Below, piece by piece: positions 1 to 11,208 of a stretch of DNA of 64,000 bases. Where the stretch lies: the NCBI RefSeq assembly GCF_019279795.1, contig NC_056750.1, forward strand, positions 701,421,475-701,485,474, read 5' to 3'. Made by a program: the position numbers and the translations under genes. Every line of letters starts with the position of its first letter. Position 1 is the first letter of the stretch. This stretch comes from Protopterus annectens (taxonomy: Eukaryota; Chordata; Ceratodontiformes; Protopteridae). The notes beneath the pieces are model-generated. The model saw only the letters and a list, made by a program, of their open reading frames with translations, was not told the origin of the DNA and searched no databases.

Positions 1-388
1 ACTGTAAAAAGCTATCCAGTCTCATTTTTCATGCTTCTGCAACTGGTTTTGCAATAAGAAATTCTAAATCAACCATTCCAAAACTAATGTCATGATCTTC
101 TCTGCAAGAAAGAAATTGACCTCCGTGCCTTCCTTAGTTTTAACAGACTTTAAAGGAAATGTTATATCAAATATCACCGAGCAAATATACCAAGACAGAA
201 TTCCTGACCTCTCATTAAACTTGAATATTCATACAGAAGAAAATCTCCAGCAGTGTTTTATCACACCTAAAACTGTGTTGCATACTGTCTCACCTTCTCT
301 CCTCTGGAGCATACATGGCTTAACCCAAAAATGTCCTAATTCCTAAAATTAAAAATGCCCTCCCACTTATTAGCCTATAGTCTGCAAA

Positions 389-390
<2 letters not shown>
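1..390. other. No recognised feature
   Basis: AT-rich sequence. An 84-codon open stretch at 92-346 (+) has no domain I recognise and no codon or splice context that would make it convincing. I see no repeat family here. Confidence 0.5.

Positions 391-427
<37 letters not shown>
391..427. repeat. (CA)n microsatellite
   Basis: A pure AC dinucleotide run of about 37 bases in otherwise AT-rich unique sequence. Confidence 0.97.
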
Positions 428-431
<4 letters not shown>

Positions 432-673
432 ACAGATAGCTGAAATAAAACACTTATGTTTGCCCTTCAGGCAGATTGAACAGGCACCACAGTATCCTAT
501 GTGAAAAGGCACACTGGTTTCTAATTATCTACTGAGACACTTACCTATTGAACACTCTTTTTTTTAATTCATAAGTTTAGTGCCCACCCTTGACAAGATT
601 ACTCCAAATTAGAGATCAAAGCTACATCCTAAGGAACAGCCAAAAAAATACAGTCAGTTTTGTCAGACCTAGA

Positions 674-1145
674 TTTAAACTAGTCATATGAGAAAAGGCC
701 CTGCCCAGAGCAGGATCAGCTATATGGAATCAGCTGCCAACAGACAGAAAACTGTCACAACTATTTAAACATTTTAAAAAGAATCTTAGATAGCATTTGT
801 AAACTGACTCAAAGTACAGTTGCTTTCATGACACTGGATAACAGTGTAGCTCACAGTTGCAGGGACTCCACATACTACACGTGTTGCACTATATCTTCCT
901 TTATAATGTGTACTTGGAATTAACTTCCTTTACATTGTATATCAAACAATTTTACTGTAAATATTCATATTTATTTTATATATCAGACTTTATTACTGTA
1001 ACAATTTATTTTGCACACATTCATTTTCTGTATCAAATTATTTACTATAAACTGTTTTTAGTGCACAACTGAACCCTGATTGTGGCTAAAAAGGGCCAGT
1101 TAACCAACCCCACCTACCTGATTATCAAATGTAAATAAAATAAAA
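674..1145 (+). mobile_element. 5'-truncated LINE 3' end (L2/CR1-like)
   Basis: Frame +3 from about 675 to 793 reads like the C-terminus of a Jockey-superfamily ORF2. It contains SAIWNQLPTDRKLSQLFK, followed by FKKNLR and a stop at 791-793, which matches the usual 'WNxLP...FKxxLK' ending. One in-frame TGA lies just upstream of the EKALPRAG segment. About 350 bases of AT-rich 3' UTR follow, ending near 1145 in an ATGTAAATAAAATAAAA tail. This is a typical 5'-truncated LINE insertion. Assignment to L2 rather than CR1 is an inference from the tail. Confidence 0.65.
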
Positions 1146-1450
1146 CATAAACTCTGCTTTAGAAGAACCAAGAACATTTCCTAGGTTGTGTTATGTAGGC
1201 TTTTGTTATTTTAAGAATATTCGTTTTTATACTGAGAGATTTCTTTTTACAATGAGCTCATTGGTGGATGAGAACCCAGAAGATTTTCTGCAAAACTGTC
1301 TTGTACGTATGCTTAATACTGCTGCTACCATGGTTCAAGAGCTGAACTGCTTATTTTACCGCAAGTATCATGTTTTAGTTATCATTTATATTTTTGTCAA
1401 CATCCTCCTCCCCATGAACACTGTTGGTTTGCTTTATATTAATTCTTGAC
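1146..1450. other. Short unique stretch left of the provirus
   Basis: No repeat or gene recognised. It ends with TTGAC (1446-1450), the left copy of the provirus target duplication. Confidence 0.5.
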
Positions 1451-2316
1451 TGTTAAATAAATTGTTAAAATCAGACTGTAAAAATCATTAGGCATTTTTA
1501 AAATGACAGTCAATAACAGACAGTAATGCAGGAAACTCAAGTATCTAATTTACAAATACTCTAATGTACATTAGGAGGCAAAAAACCATACACAAACTTG
1601 TACAGAATTTTGTCTAGCTTTATTTATGAAACACATGTCATTTTATACGTTTTACAATCAGCCTTTGCCCACCTCACTGACGTGGTCAGTGACAGGGTCT
1701 TTACATCATAGTAACTTATGAAAAGGTGCTGAGATGGTGTTTTTCAAAAATCTTTTCCCATGAGAATATTACAGCCTTGCAAAGCACCTGGTCGGTCACA
1801 ATGTCCTTCCGAGGATGTAGCCAATTCAAGGCTCTTAGATTAGTTCAATACAATGGGTGCATGTCTTCTTTAATACTTCTCTTTGTCTCTTTCTTGTTCA
1901 CCAGCTGGACATTATCTCTGATAGTGCGCATAAGGCCGTTCTTCTGGTGGAAGCAGGAAAAGATACACATGCACACAGATTCATTATTTTCTAACTTTGC
2001 AAAATAATCTTTCACTGACAGACATGAGCCAGGCCGAGCTGGTCGCTGCCAAGGCCAAGTTTCTAATCACACTGCAGCTTATGCTTCAAGCAATAATATG
2101 CGAGTTTATTTCTACTATTATTCTAGTAAAACAGAATTAAATGCATTACATATTATACTATTTTTCAACCTTTGCTCTTCATATAGATTTGAGCACATTT
2201 ATTCCTGTCTAAAGCACACATTTCCCTATATATCTGACCACACAACTTATATATGTCTGAATGTTTGAATACATATTTTCCTAACAGCTTATATGTGAAT
2301 ACATATTTTTCTAACA
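1451..2316 (-). repeat. ERV 3' LTR
   Basis: An 866-bp repeat that starts TGTTAG and ends TTTAACA on the minus strand, the canonical TG...CA LTR ends. By eye it differs from the other LTR by four substitutions and five short indels, all in the part nearest the U5 side. A minus-strand AATAAA, a plausible polyadenylation signal, lies at about 1619-1624. Open frames inside it (for example 1726-2007 +) are chance, since the other LTR breaks them differently. Confidence 0.97.
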
Positions 2317-2327
2317 TTCTCCCTCCT
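2317..2327 (-). promoter_or_regulatory. ERV polypurine tract
   Basis: On the minus strand AGGAGGGAGAA lies directly against the 3' LTR start (TGTTAG). This is the expected position and composition for the plus-strand primer of reverse transcription. Confidence 0.9.
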
Positions 2328-2451
2328 GTTAATGCATTTCATTCTATTTGAAACATAAGCAATATCATTTCATTTCTTAGCCTTTTCCTTTTCAAGGACT
2401 TTCAGCTAAGTAAGTCATTTATTTTATATTTCAGAAAAGCATCATCTGAAA
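2328..2451. other. ERV 3' untranslated segment
   Basis: A short AT-rich stretch between the end of env and the polypurine tract. No reading frame. Confidence 0.6.
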
Positions 2452-3767
2452 TTAATCTTTCAATTTCAACACTTTGGTAAAAAGTTTTAGTAACAGATAT
2501 ATCAACAAATTTTTGATTAATCTTTTCATGCAGGGAATTTCACAGTAAACACATGCTCCTATTAGGAGTATACCCACACAAATAGCAATTAAGTGTTTAA
2601 TAGGATGGAACCCCACCCCCCCAAACAGATTCTGGAAAAAGTCCGTCAGTGGGTTTGGGTCTGGTTTAGTCATTGCTGATACTTGCTGAATTACCTCTAG
2701 GTGGTTATTTGTCTCGTGGCGATCCTCAGGGATAAAAGCACAGCATTCTTCTTCGTGTACCACCTCTTGCCGCTAGGGTGAAGTAAAGAGCCATTCGATT
2801 TTGTAGCACAACAGTTCTTATTGCATTCAGTTTATCAGTCACCAATTCTAGGGTGGAAATTGCTCATGACTTCTTGACAGCTTTCTCAGTTCCCAGATCG
2901 ATTTGACTGCTCCATAGGCTGGTGGTATTCCTGCCCTGGATATAACACTGTTGCCCAAGTCCATATGAGTCAATTTACTTTTGTCTTTCACTGAATTATG
3001 GTCTTTTCAACCAGCTTCGATTTTACCAACTGGATTTACAGGTTTTTTAACTGGACCTTCAGATTCTCGAGCTGTTTTCCTTACGTTTTGTATTTTACCC
3101 AAAGGTAATTCTGCAGTATGTCTTATTGCTGAAACCAGATAACCCAAAAAACAACTGCCGGACCAATTCTCAGGTAACCATTTATATGCCTTTTTCCCAC
3201 AAATAAAATCATTACTTTGGTACTAATACGTGTTATTCCTGCATGAAACATTTTTCTATCCTTAATAGACAATTGCTTAGTTAAGACTGGATTGTCACAT
3301 ACTGCATTTAATGTAGTTTTCATTGAACTCAGATATGAATCATGGTTAGTATTACAAACAGTACCCCACTTTTGACTTTAATGTAACATTTATAAGACAT
3401 TGTTATATTACCATTACTCCAGCCCACCTGGAGGGTATCACTTTTGTAGAAACATACAACTCCTTTTTGTGTGACAGGTAAAAATAAAGCAATTTTGTCC
3501 TGTGATCTCACAGTTTCTGTATAAAAAACTTTCCAAAGTCTCATTTTATCCCCAGAGGGACAGTGGACATTACAGTCTTTTATATGCTGTTGGTATAGCT
3601 GTACAAACCCAGCAATTTGAAAAGTTTATAGTCTCTATATACACTTGCTTCATGGCCAGGTATGTGTTAAAGTTTGGATGCCAGTCTATAAACAGTTCAT
3701 CACGTCTTCTCACTTTTACTCGTGTGGTTGAGTGCAGAGAAAAACCACAATAAGAGAAAATTGTCAT
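2452..3767 (-). pseudogene. env: ERV env remnant (broken)
   Basis: Several open pieces in different frames read as a retroviral envelope. In the surface-subunit part (3570-3767) NFSNCWVCTAIP contains the CxxC box (3603-3614) known from gamma-type surface subunits. In the transmembrane part, LQNRMALYFTL lies near 2785-2815, and the conserved Cys-Cys pair (EEECCAFIPED) follows in a different frame, so a frameshift separates them. A hydrophobic segment (HLIAICVGILLIGACVYC, within 2452-2763) is the likely membrane anchor, and the tail ends at 2452. Multiple stops and frameshifts mean no full Env can be made. The broken frames make subunit borders uncertain. Confidence 0.88.
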
Positions 3768-4149
3768 ATTTAGTCAACAAATGCACTGCCAAAGAAAATA
3801 ATTATGCAATAGTTCTTGGGTTGCTCTGCTTTTTGTTTGCTTTACTCTTGGCCATTTTGCCCTTGTGTATCAGTCACAAAGTTCTTATTCAGCTGAAAGT
3901 TCTTTTGTCTGAAAAGAGTTAAACTGCAAAACAGATTTATTTATTAACAGTTTCTTTATATAATTAGCTAGTGAACTGTCAGCTTCCAGCTCTGCAGGCA
4001 TGAGAGCTTTTACTGAGGCACATAATATGCCCTTCCAAATACTACTTCAAAGGGATTAAACCCTTTACATTTGTTACTGTTTTCATGCTCAGCAATGCTA
4101 GAGGTAAACAGCAAATCCAATTCTTCTGAGTCTCACTCATCAACTTCCT

Positions 4150-5051
4150 TAACTTGTTTTTAAAATCCCATTGTACCTCTCCACCAGTCCTGCTGACTGT
4201 GGGTGGTAAGCACAGTGATTCCTTAAGGAAATCCCAAAAAATCTCCCAAGTTGTTGAATTGTCTGATTGACAAAATGTGTCCCATTGTCACTATAGATTC
4301 TTTCCGTATGCCAAATCTAGGAATTATTTCCTTTACTAGGGCCTTTGCCACTGTTGCTGCATCCGATTCCTGGTTGGAAAAGCTTTTACCCATTTTGAAA
4401 ACATATCTATGATCACTAAACAGCATTTTTTTCCTTCACATTTATTCAACTCTATGAAGTCCATACAAATAGTATGGAATGGATATGGTGGTGTAGGGAA
4501 ACTCCCTTGCTTGTTTTAAATGCTCCTTGTGCATGGTGCTTGTTACAAGTATGACAAGCTGCACAAAATTTTATTGTATAATTTATGTATCCATATGTTT
4601 GGAATATTTTATTTACTAACTGTACCATCCCCCCTGTTGAGACATGGCTCTGCCCATGGCTCAACAAAGCTGCATATCTAAATAAATTAGACGGCAATAT
4701 TGTTTTTTTTTTTTTCCCTTTGGAAATGTACAGTCCATTCTCAAAAATTGCACCTTGTTTTACCCAGTTTTGTTTTTCTGCTTTTGTAGTAAGCATTTGC
4801 ATTGTTTTTAACATGTCTAAATCTAAAATCTCAAAGGGTTGTAATTTCTCATTTAAAAATAAAGTTTCTGAGTCTGAGGCTGCTTGCTTTGCAGCTGCAT
4901 CAGCTCGTGCATTACCTTTTGAAATCTTATCCTGTTGTTTTGTATGAGCTACACATTTACAAATAGCTACTTTGGTAGGCAACTGAATAGATTCTAATAG
5001 CTCCAAAATAAATTGCGCATGATTAATAGGTTTTCCACTGGATGTAATCAT
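4150..5051 (-). pseudogene. pol: ERV integrase region of pol (broken)
   Basis: Frame pieces at 4452-5051 and 4223-4426 carry integrase features. The N-terminal zinc-binding region shows HGQSH and then CAACHTC about 30 residues on. The core begins with MDFIEL near 4450-4465, and the segment SAGLVERYNG near 4160-4195 matches the glutamate end of the DD35E core. The pieces lie in different frames, so at least two frameshifts or stops interrupt the domain. The product would insert viral cDNA into the genome, but this copy cannot encode it. It lies between RNase H and env, as expected. Confidence 0.9.
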
Positions 5052-5660
5052 CCTCTATTTTCTTTATTGTTGTGCAAACACATGCACTGTAGAAAAAGCA
5101 TACTGATTATCAGTATATATGTTCACCTTTTTGGCCTTTACTAAAATACATGCTCCTGTCAAAACTACCAGTTCTGCTGCTTAAGCATACAAGTTGTGTG
5201 GCAAAGTTTGTGCTTCTAAATTTTTAGTGTCTGTAACTACTGCATACCCCACCAGATTTTTCCCTGTAGGACCCCTTCTGCATGAGCCATCCACGTAATA
5301 TGTCACCTCAGCATCATCCAAGGGCATATCTGTAAGATCTTGTCTAGGTAAAGCTAACTGTTCATATGAGGTTGACTCAGCAGTATGGTCATACATGAAA
5401 GATGTCTAGCAGGAGAAAGGTATGCAACTTTTTTGTAGCAGAATTATTGCAACTGCATGAGGCATTCTCAATGTGAGAGGGTGGAATAACACCACTGAGG
5501 CTGAAGCCTGCACTGCCATTGCTGCTGCAACTACTGCTTGTACACAGTGAGGCAAAGATTGCACCACTGGGTCTAACTGTGATGAATAGTAAGCTTATGG
5601 GGCATTGCTTATCCCCATGTTGTTGCTTTAATACTGATGTCATGTACCATTGCTTACAAT
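5052..5660 (-). pseudogene. pol: ERV RNase H and connection region of pol (broken)
   Basis: YYVDGSCRRGPTG at about 5260-5304 is the first catalytic aspartate box of retroviral RNase H, followed by GYAVVTD. A TAA stop at about 5182 ends the open stretch, and homologous reading resumes beyond it with AAELVVLTGA and later YTDNQYAF. The RT connection region upstream (5397-5660) is readable only in a shifted frame. Confidence 0.88.
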
Positions 5661-6650
5661 CTATGGTCTAAAAAAAAATATTTGTGATAACTTGGAAGTC
5701 TTAAAACTAATGAAGAAGCTATTAACTGCTTCAACCTGCAGAAAGCCATTTCTGCTTTTGTTTTCCATTGTAAAATAATTTGGTACCCAGTTCCAACAAA
5801 AATTAGTTGTACCTAAGAAAGACATTATTTCTTTTTTAGTTGTTGGTTTGGGTGCTTGCAAAATTGCTGTTTTTTTTCTTTTCTCTTTCCCATTATCTAG
5901 TATTTTACCTTTATTGAATATCACATATCCCAGGTATCTAACCTGTGTTTTTTCCCAAAGTTGTAACTTACTTTTGTTTACTTTGTGTCCTTGTATTACT
6001 AAAAATTTTAATAATGCTACTGTATTCACCCTGCACTGCTGCTGGGTGCTGCTAGCAAGATGTCATTTACATAAAGTAAAATTTGACTACCTTCTGGTGG
6101 GGTAGACCCTGCCAGGTTGCTAGCCATTTTTTGTGCAAATATTATTGGGCTCTCACAATATCCCTGTGGTAGTCGAGTATATGTATACCTTTTACCCTGA
6201 AATGTAAATGCAAACCAATATTGACTATCAGGATGTATAGGTATTGAAAAGAAAGCATTGCTTATATCTACCACAGTAAAATACTTCTGTTGTGGCTTTA
6301 AATCATTTAACAAGGTATGTGGGTCTGGCACCGTAGGTGCTCTAGGTATTACTGCATTATTTACAGCTCATAAATCTTGTACCATCTGCCATTCCCCGTT
6401 TGCTTTTTTAACAGGAAATAGGGGTGTATTACATGGTGAATCAGGAGATTCTACCAGTACTCCTTTTTTGAGTAATGCTGCTTATTATAGGCTTAATTTT
6501 TACTTTTGCATTCTTTTCCAAAATGTATTGTCTTTTCTGTGGTCTAAAAGCTGACTTTGGGGTAATTGTAACTGGTCCTGCTGCTTGAATAAGCCCTACA
6601 TTTAACTTGCCTGTTGACCACAGAGTTGTTGGAATTTTACACAAGGCCTC
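5661..6650 (-). pseudogene. pol: ERV reverse transcriptase region of pol (catalytic Asp changed)
   Basis: The RT domain is readable over about 330 codons in pieces. TPLFPVKKANGEWQMVQDL then a TGA in place of the usual Arg codon (about 6368-6370), then AVNNAVIPRAPTVPDPHTLL, VVDISNAFFSIP (first catalytic Asp kept) and LPQGYCESP. The active-site box reads YVND at 6062-6073, where the family has YVDD. This is a G-to-A change on the coding strand that removes a catalytic aspartate. Frames change near 6030 and 6440. The style of the PQGYCESP box resembles epsilon-type and fish class I elements. Confidence 0.93.
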
Positions 6651-7141
6651 TTCTTTTTTTTTAATAAAAATGCTAATCAGCTGTCCTTACTAGATTGCAA
6701 GTGTACAGCTGTATGTGTCTGTGTCAACCAATTCAGTTTTGTTTTTATATCCCTTGTCCTGACATTTCTAAATCAGTCTGTTTTCCCATTTTGTTACCTT
6801 TTTTTCTAAGTCTGCCCATTTAACACTTTTGTTTTTGTCAAGCTGACATGTGGCAGTCTATTGGACTTATACAATCTCATGAACTCCTGAGGTAATGAAC
6901 AGCTTACTACACTGTTTCCCTCAGTATCCCAGCATAAAGTTTGTAATATTAATTTGTCAGCAGGATTCTTACTTATATTCCTTATTAGGTCCTGGTGTGC
7001 TACAGTAGTATGGAGTACAATGTAACAAGTGCTGCTGATCAGTGTCAAGGAGGGTACCTTACTGATGGCTCCGTTTATCAGTTCTTTGGTTACTGCCCTG
7101 GACCAATCATAACTAGGTCCTGGCTGTACCAATAATAGGCT

Positions 7142-7534
7142 TTACCCTCTGATCACACCACAAAAGCATCCATTTGTCTTTGTGCTTCCATACCCTGCAT
7201 GGTAGGAACTACTGCTATGCCAAATATCTGCACAAGGTCTCTTCCCAGTAAGTTTACTGGATATTTTTGCAGAAACTACAATTTTACTTTTCTGAGTCAT
7301 ACCTGAAACAGGGTCAGTTATTGCTATATTATGGGAAAGTGGTTCCCTGTATAGCTGTCCATTTGCTGCTTTTACTAATATATAATCAGGTGATTCAGAA
7401 TGTTTTGGTAACTTGGAGGGGTGTATCAAAGTCCGTGACGCTCCTGAGTCACACAGGAATTTGACCTTTCTTCCCTCCACCAGAAGTGTTACTTCTGGTT
7501 TTGTATTTGCTAGGTAGAGCTCCAGGCTCAACAA
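7142..7534 (-). pseudogene. pro: ERV aspartic protease
   Basis: A 130-codon open stretch with LLVEGRKVKFLCDSGASRT. The DSGAS active-site box is at 7436-7450, and LIH follows shortly after. This is the first half of a retroviral aspartic protease and would process Gag-Pol. The frame closes at 7142 and the second half of the domain is not clearly readable. It sits between gag and RT as expected. Confidence 0.85.
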
Positions 7535-7559
7535 TGCTAAATCTAAAATTTTATTTTCA

Positions 7560-8560
7560 TTTTTATCCTCTACATCTGTTTGTACTTCCTCTATTCCTCT
7601 ACTACATTCACATTTTCTTTTGTTTATTAACCTTTCCTGATGATTTTGGTTATTATCACTATCATATAGTCAGTCCACATCTCCTTTATCTTCTGTCATT
7701 GCTTTCTTATTTTGTTTATAGTCCCTAGCTAGATGCCCTTTTACCTGACTGTAATACAAATACTTCAGCTCCGTCTTCAGCAGTGAAGACTTGTGCCTTT
7801 TTTCTTTTACTATTAAAGTGTCTTTCAGTACGTCTAGCATACTCAAGTAAGGCTTGCAGCCTGCTTGTTCAGTGATCTATCATATGCCTTGTAATAAAGC
7901 TACTAACAGAGGCAATGCAACCTTTTAAAATGTATTTTTTAATTGTTGTTTAAAGCATTTTAATAATCTAGCATAATATTCATCTACTGTCTCATTTTCC
8001 TGTTGTATGCATTAATTAATGCAAGTCCAGTCTGCTCTAAGTTTTCATTTTTAGAGATTCTGTCTGTTAGACCTTTCACTCTGTTGTCTAAAAATGTTTC
8101 AGAATTTAAGCTTTTGTTTTTTACAATTTGCTTCCTCAATCCACCTATGTGCTTGAGGTATGCCTAGTTGGTGCTGTTTTCTTTTGCCTGACGCCCTGCA
8201 TCAGATTAAAGCTTGTTTAAGGAGTTTAACTAGTGAAAGTTTATCTAGTTTACTATCAAATTTATAGTTGTTAACACATTTTGCAAAATATCTCACATTA
8301 TCTGCTTACTGCAATTGCATATGCTTCACTTTATCCGTTAGGCGGATCTCGTGATCTCTTAGTGCACTGATCTCCCATGTCTTAAAAGACTGTTACGTAA
8401 CCCTTCTCTTGTACCACGTGGTATCTTATTTCCCCATATCCACAGTAGTGTCTAGAATGACTGTTTACTTTGCTTTGTTATTCCCTGATCTATGACTCAA
8501 GATACAATACTTTGACTCTCTCTCTCCCTGCTATCACAAACCTTAGCAATAGCACAGTGT
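7560..8560 (-). pseudogene. gag: ERV gag remnant (broken)
   Basis: The position between leader and protease is that of gag, but no long frame survives. At about 7695-7745 the minus strand reads LKYLYYSQVKGHLARDYK, which looks like a nucleocapsid zinc knuckle (C-x2-C-x4-H-x4-C). The His and the GHLARD context are kept but the cysteines are lost (Tyr or Ser in their place). Capsid-like content upstream is not identifiable by eye. Borders are approximate. Confidence 0.6.
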
Positions 8561-8819
8561 AACCTGGTCCCTGATCTAAAACAAAGACAAAGAGGGAAAT
8601 TCTTCTTACCTGAGCCTCCCGCTTACTGCTGTTTTGTCTTCTTGGGGCCCAGTCTTCCGCTTTTCAGCCACAGATCAGAAAGTGGACAGCCTCTTTACAC
8701 ACAACAATTCAGTCGGAGGTCTTTTCACTTTAAGAAGAACCATTTTGGTTTGGCAGCTTCTCCTGCGCAGATTTATAACCACCCATGCACTCTGTGACCT
8801 GCAGCTTACCAAGGGAATT
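8561..8819 (-). other. ERV 5' leader
   Basis: Untranslated leader between the primer-binding site and the presumed gag start. It should hold the packaging signal, but I cannot place one. Confidence 0.55.
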
Positions 8820-8837
8820 CCGGCTTTAGAAGGACCA
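8820..8837 (-). promoter_or_regulatory. ERV primer-binding site, tRNA-Tyr-like
   Basis: On the minus strand TGGTCCTTCTAAAGCCGG follows three bases after the 5' LTR. TGGTCCTTC and GCCGG match the complement of the 3' end of vertebrate tRNA-Tyr (TGGTCCTTCGAGCCGG). The match is imperfect in the middle. No other common primer tRNA begins TGGTCCTTC as far as I recall. Confidence 0.65.
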
Positions 8838-8840
8838 AAA

Positions 8841-9702
8841 TGTTAAATAAATTGTTAAAATCAGACTGTAAAATCATTAGGCATTTTAAAATGACAGTCA
8901 ATAACAGACAGTAATGCAGGAAACTCAAGTATCTAATTTACAAATACTCTAATGTACATTAGGAGGCAAAACCATACACAAACTTGTACAGAATTTTGTC
9001 TAGCTTTATTTATGAAACACATGTCATTTTATACGTTTTACAATCAGCCTTTGCCCACCTCACTGGCGTGGTCAGTGACAGGGTCTTTACATCACAGTAA
9101 CTTATGAAAAAGTGCTGAGATGGTGTTTTCAAAAATCTTTTCCCATGAGAATATTACAGCCTTGCAAAGCACCTGGTCGGTCACAATGTCCTTCCGAGGA
9201 TGTAGCCAATTCAAGGCTCTTAGATTAGTTCGAATACAATGGGTGCATGTCTTCTTTAATACTTCTCTTTGTCTCTTTCTTGTTCACCAGCTGGACATTA
9301 TCTCTGATAGTGCGCACAAGGCCGTTCTTCTGGTGGAAGCAGGAAAAGATACACATGCACACAGATTCATTATTTTCTAACTTTGCAAAATAATCTTTCA
9401 CTGACAGACATGAGCCAGGCCGAGCTGGTCGCTGCCAAGGCCAAGTTTCTAATCACACTGCAGCTTATGCTTCAAGCAATAATATGCGAGTTTATTTCTA
9501 CTATTATTCTAGTAAAACAGAATTAAATGCATTACATATTATACTATTTTTCAACCTTTGCTCTTCATATAGATTTGAGCACATTTATTCCTGTCTAAAG
9601 CACACATTTCCCTATATATCTGACCACACAACTTATATATGTCTGAATGTTTGAATACATATTTTCCTAACAGCTTATATGTGAATACATATTTTTCTAA
9701 CA
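8841..9702 (-). repeat. ERV 5' LTR
   Basis: An 862-bp partner of the left LTR with identical TG...CA ends. The roughly 400 bases toward the U3 end look identical in both copies. The 5-bp direct duplication TTGAC follows at 9703-9707. Confidence 0.97.
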
Positions 9703-9791
9703 TTGACCACATCACATCACACTTTCTGCCAGCTGGTTACAGTGTTATACTGCAGCACTTCTCTGTGCGGCAAACGTAGTAGACATGGCTT

Positions 9792-10156
9792 ACACTGTAG
9801 CACTGTGACAAGCCTCTGAATCATGTAACCGTAACCATTCTCTATGAGGTCACTTCAAACCACCACCAATATTTCAGCTCCAAGCCTCTGTTTCATATCA
9901 CAGTAGGCACTCCCACTGAAGTCCATTTGAATCACTAACAGTATTTCACTCCAATCATCTGTTTCATATTTCAGTAGCCATTCCCACTGAGGTCCATTCA
10001 AAGTGCTGCTAATATTCAGCTCCAAGCCTCTGTGGCCTCTCAAAGCAGCTGTCCCACAGAGCTTCATTCACACCTATTTAAATATGTAGCTCTGGCAAGC
10101 ATCTGTGCTGCAACATGGCAGCTGATCTCATAGATGTCCATTCATACCAGTACCAA
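9792..10156. repeat. Decayed ~72-bp tandem repeat, about five copies
   Basis: Successive units begin near 9792, 9868, 9940, 10010 and 10080. They share a 'CTCCAAGCCTCTGTTTCATAT...CAGTAGCCATTCCCACTGAGGTCCATTCA' theme. Copies two and three are the most alike and the outer ones have drifted. An open frame at 9855-10067 (-) is a by-product of the unit length being a multiple of three. Confidence 0.75.
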
Positions 10157-11208
10157 CATTGATTCTCCTCATGGAAGTAAGATAGCAAAGACAACAGTTT
10201 AATGTTAAAAGTTTATGTTAACACCATTGTTTAAGCATTGTTTAGAACAGCAAAATGTTTTCTAGCTTGCTCTGTGATGAGGTAGGTTTATCATGGGCTG
10301 AAGTCACAGACTTTATAAGATGGGCTGTTAAGACACCCTTGCCACATTCATTAGATGTTCATTTTTGGTTATTGCCTATACACCTGCAGGATATTACCTC
10401 AAGGTTACAGCTTGGGGCTGAATAAGGACAGTGGTTGCTACCCTGCTGAACACACTGCTTAAACAATAGAAACATTTTTTCTTCAGAGTGGTATGTTTAT
10501 TTTTAATAGTTTTTCCATAAATTTAGCTATTGGAAACATAGAGGCCTTAATATTAAACAGTGGAATGATTCTTGTTCTATAGTTTTATTTTCCTGAACAA
10601 TTCTTTATGAAATGATTATTAGATTTTCTTCTCATTTTTTCTCTGTAAATATTTAATTTGTAACATGTGACAGATCTATTTATATGTAGCTTTGTTCTGC
10701 TGCTTTGGGGCACATTCACGCTCACTGATACATATTTATGGCCTGATGTTTGAGTGCCTTCTCTTATTCAGTAAAGTATTGCTCTGTTAAAAAAGGTGCT
10801 CTAGTTTTATTGGTGTTAGCAAAAATTAACTGCAAAAAAAAAAAAATGCATACACCAAGTATACTAATGTGTTAGATGTCAGTCACTTAATTTCCAACAA
10901 GCAACTCTAAATGAAATATAAACTGTAAACTGAGAAACAAAACTATACTCACAACCAGAGCAAATGTATGCTAATGCCATTACTTTACAAAGTGCAAAAA
11001 ATGCCCTAATTATATTTTAAAAGGCTTGCAAAAATGAGTGACTAACAATGATAAAACGAACCAAAATCAAACCATGACTAAGGTAATGAAATCTACAGTT
11101 ACTACAAGGCTATAATCATCGTACCGTTCCATCTGCATTTGTTTTTGTACATAATGTACATCTTTAAATGTGTATTATACAACGACCCCCCATTAATATG
11201 TAAATTAG
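10157..11208. other. AT-rich stretch, nothing recognised
   Basis: About 1 kb of AT-rich sequence with a short A13 run at about 10833. No frame, repeat unit or known element is evident. Confidence 0.5.

Larger units (their letters stand above)
1451..9702 (-). mobile_element. Endogenous retrovirus, full length, gamma/epsilon-like
   Basis: A complete proviral layout on the minus strand: 5' LTR (8841-9702), primer-binding site, gag, protease, RT-RNase H, integrase, env, polypurine tract, 3' LTR (1451-2316). It is flanked by a 5-bp duplication, TTGAC at 1446-1450 and 9703-9707. Visible hallmarks are a protease DSGA box, an RT PQGYCESP box, an RNase H YVDGS box, an integrase zinc-binding region, an Env CWVC box and a transmembrane-subunit Cys-Cys pair. 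These features and the PQGY/CESP style point to the class I (gamma/epsilon) group, which is family knowledge. All genes carry stops or frameshifts although the LTRs are almost identical. Confidence 0.95.

Noticed and set aside
1726-2007. 93-codon frame with hydrophobic stretches
   Set aside because: It lies inside the LTR on the strand opposite to the provirus, and the other LTR copy (9120-9380) breaks it by frameshift.
1451-9702. Claim of APOBEC-type hypermutation in the provirus
   Set aside because: YVND fits G-to-A, but other visible breaks (for example the Arg-to-TGA in RT) are C-to-T or frameshifts. Without a consensus the bias cannot be counted.
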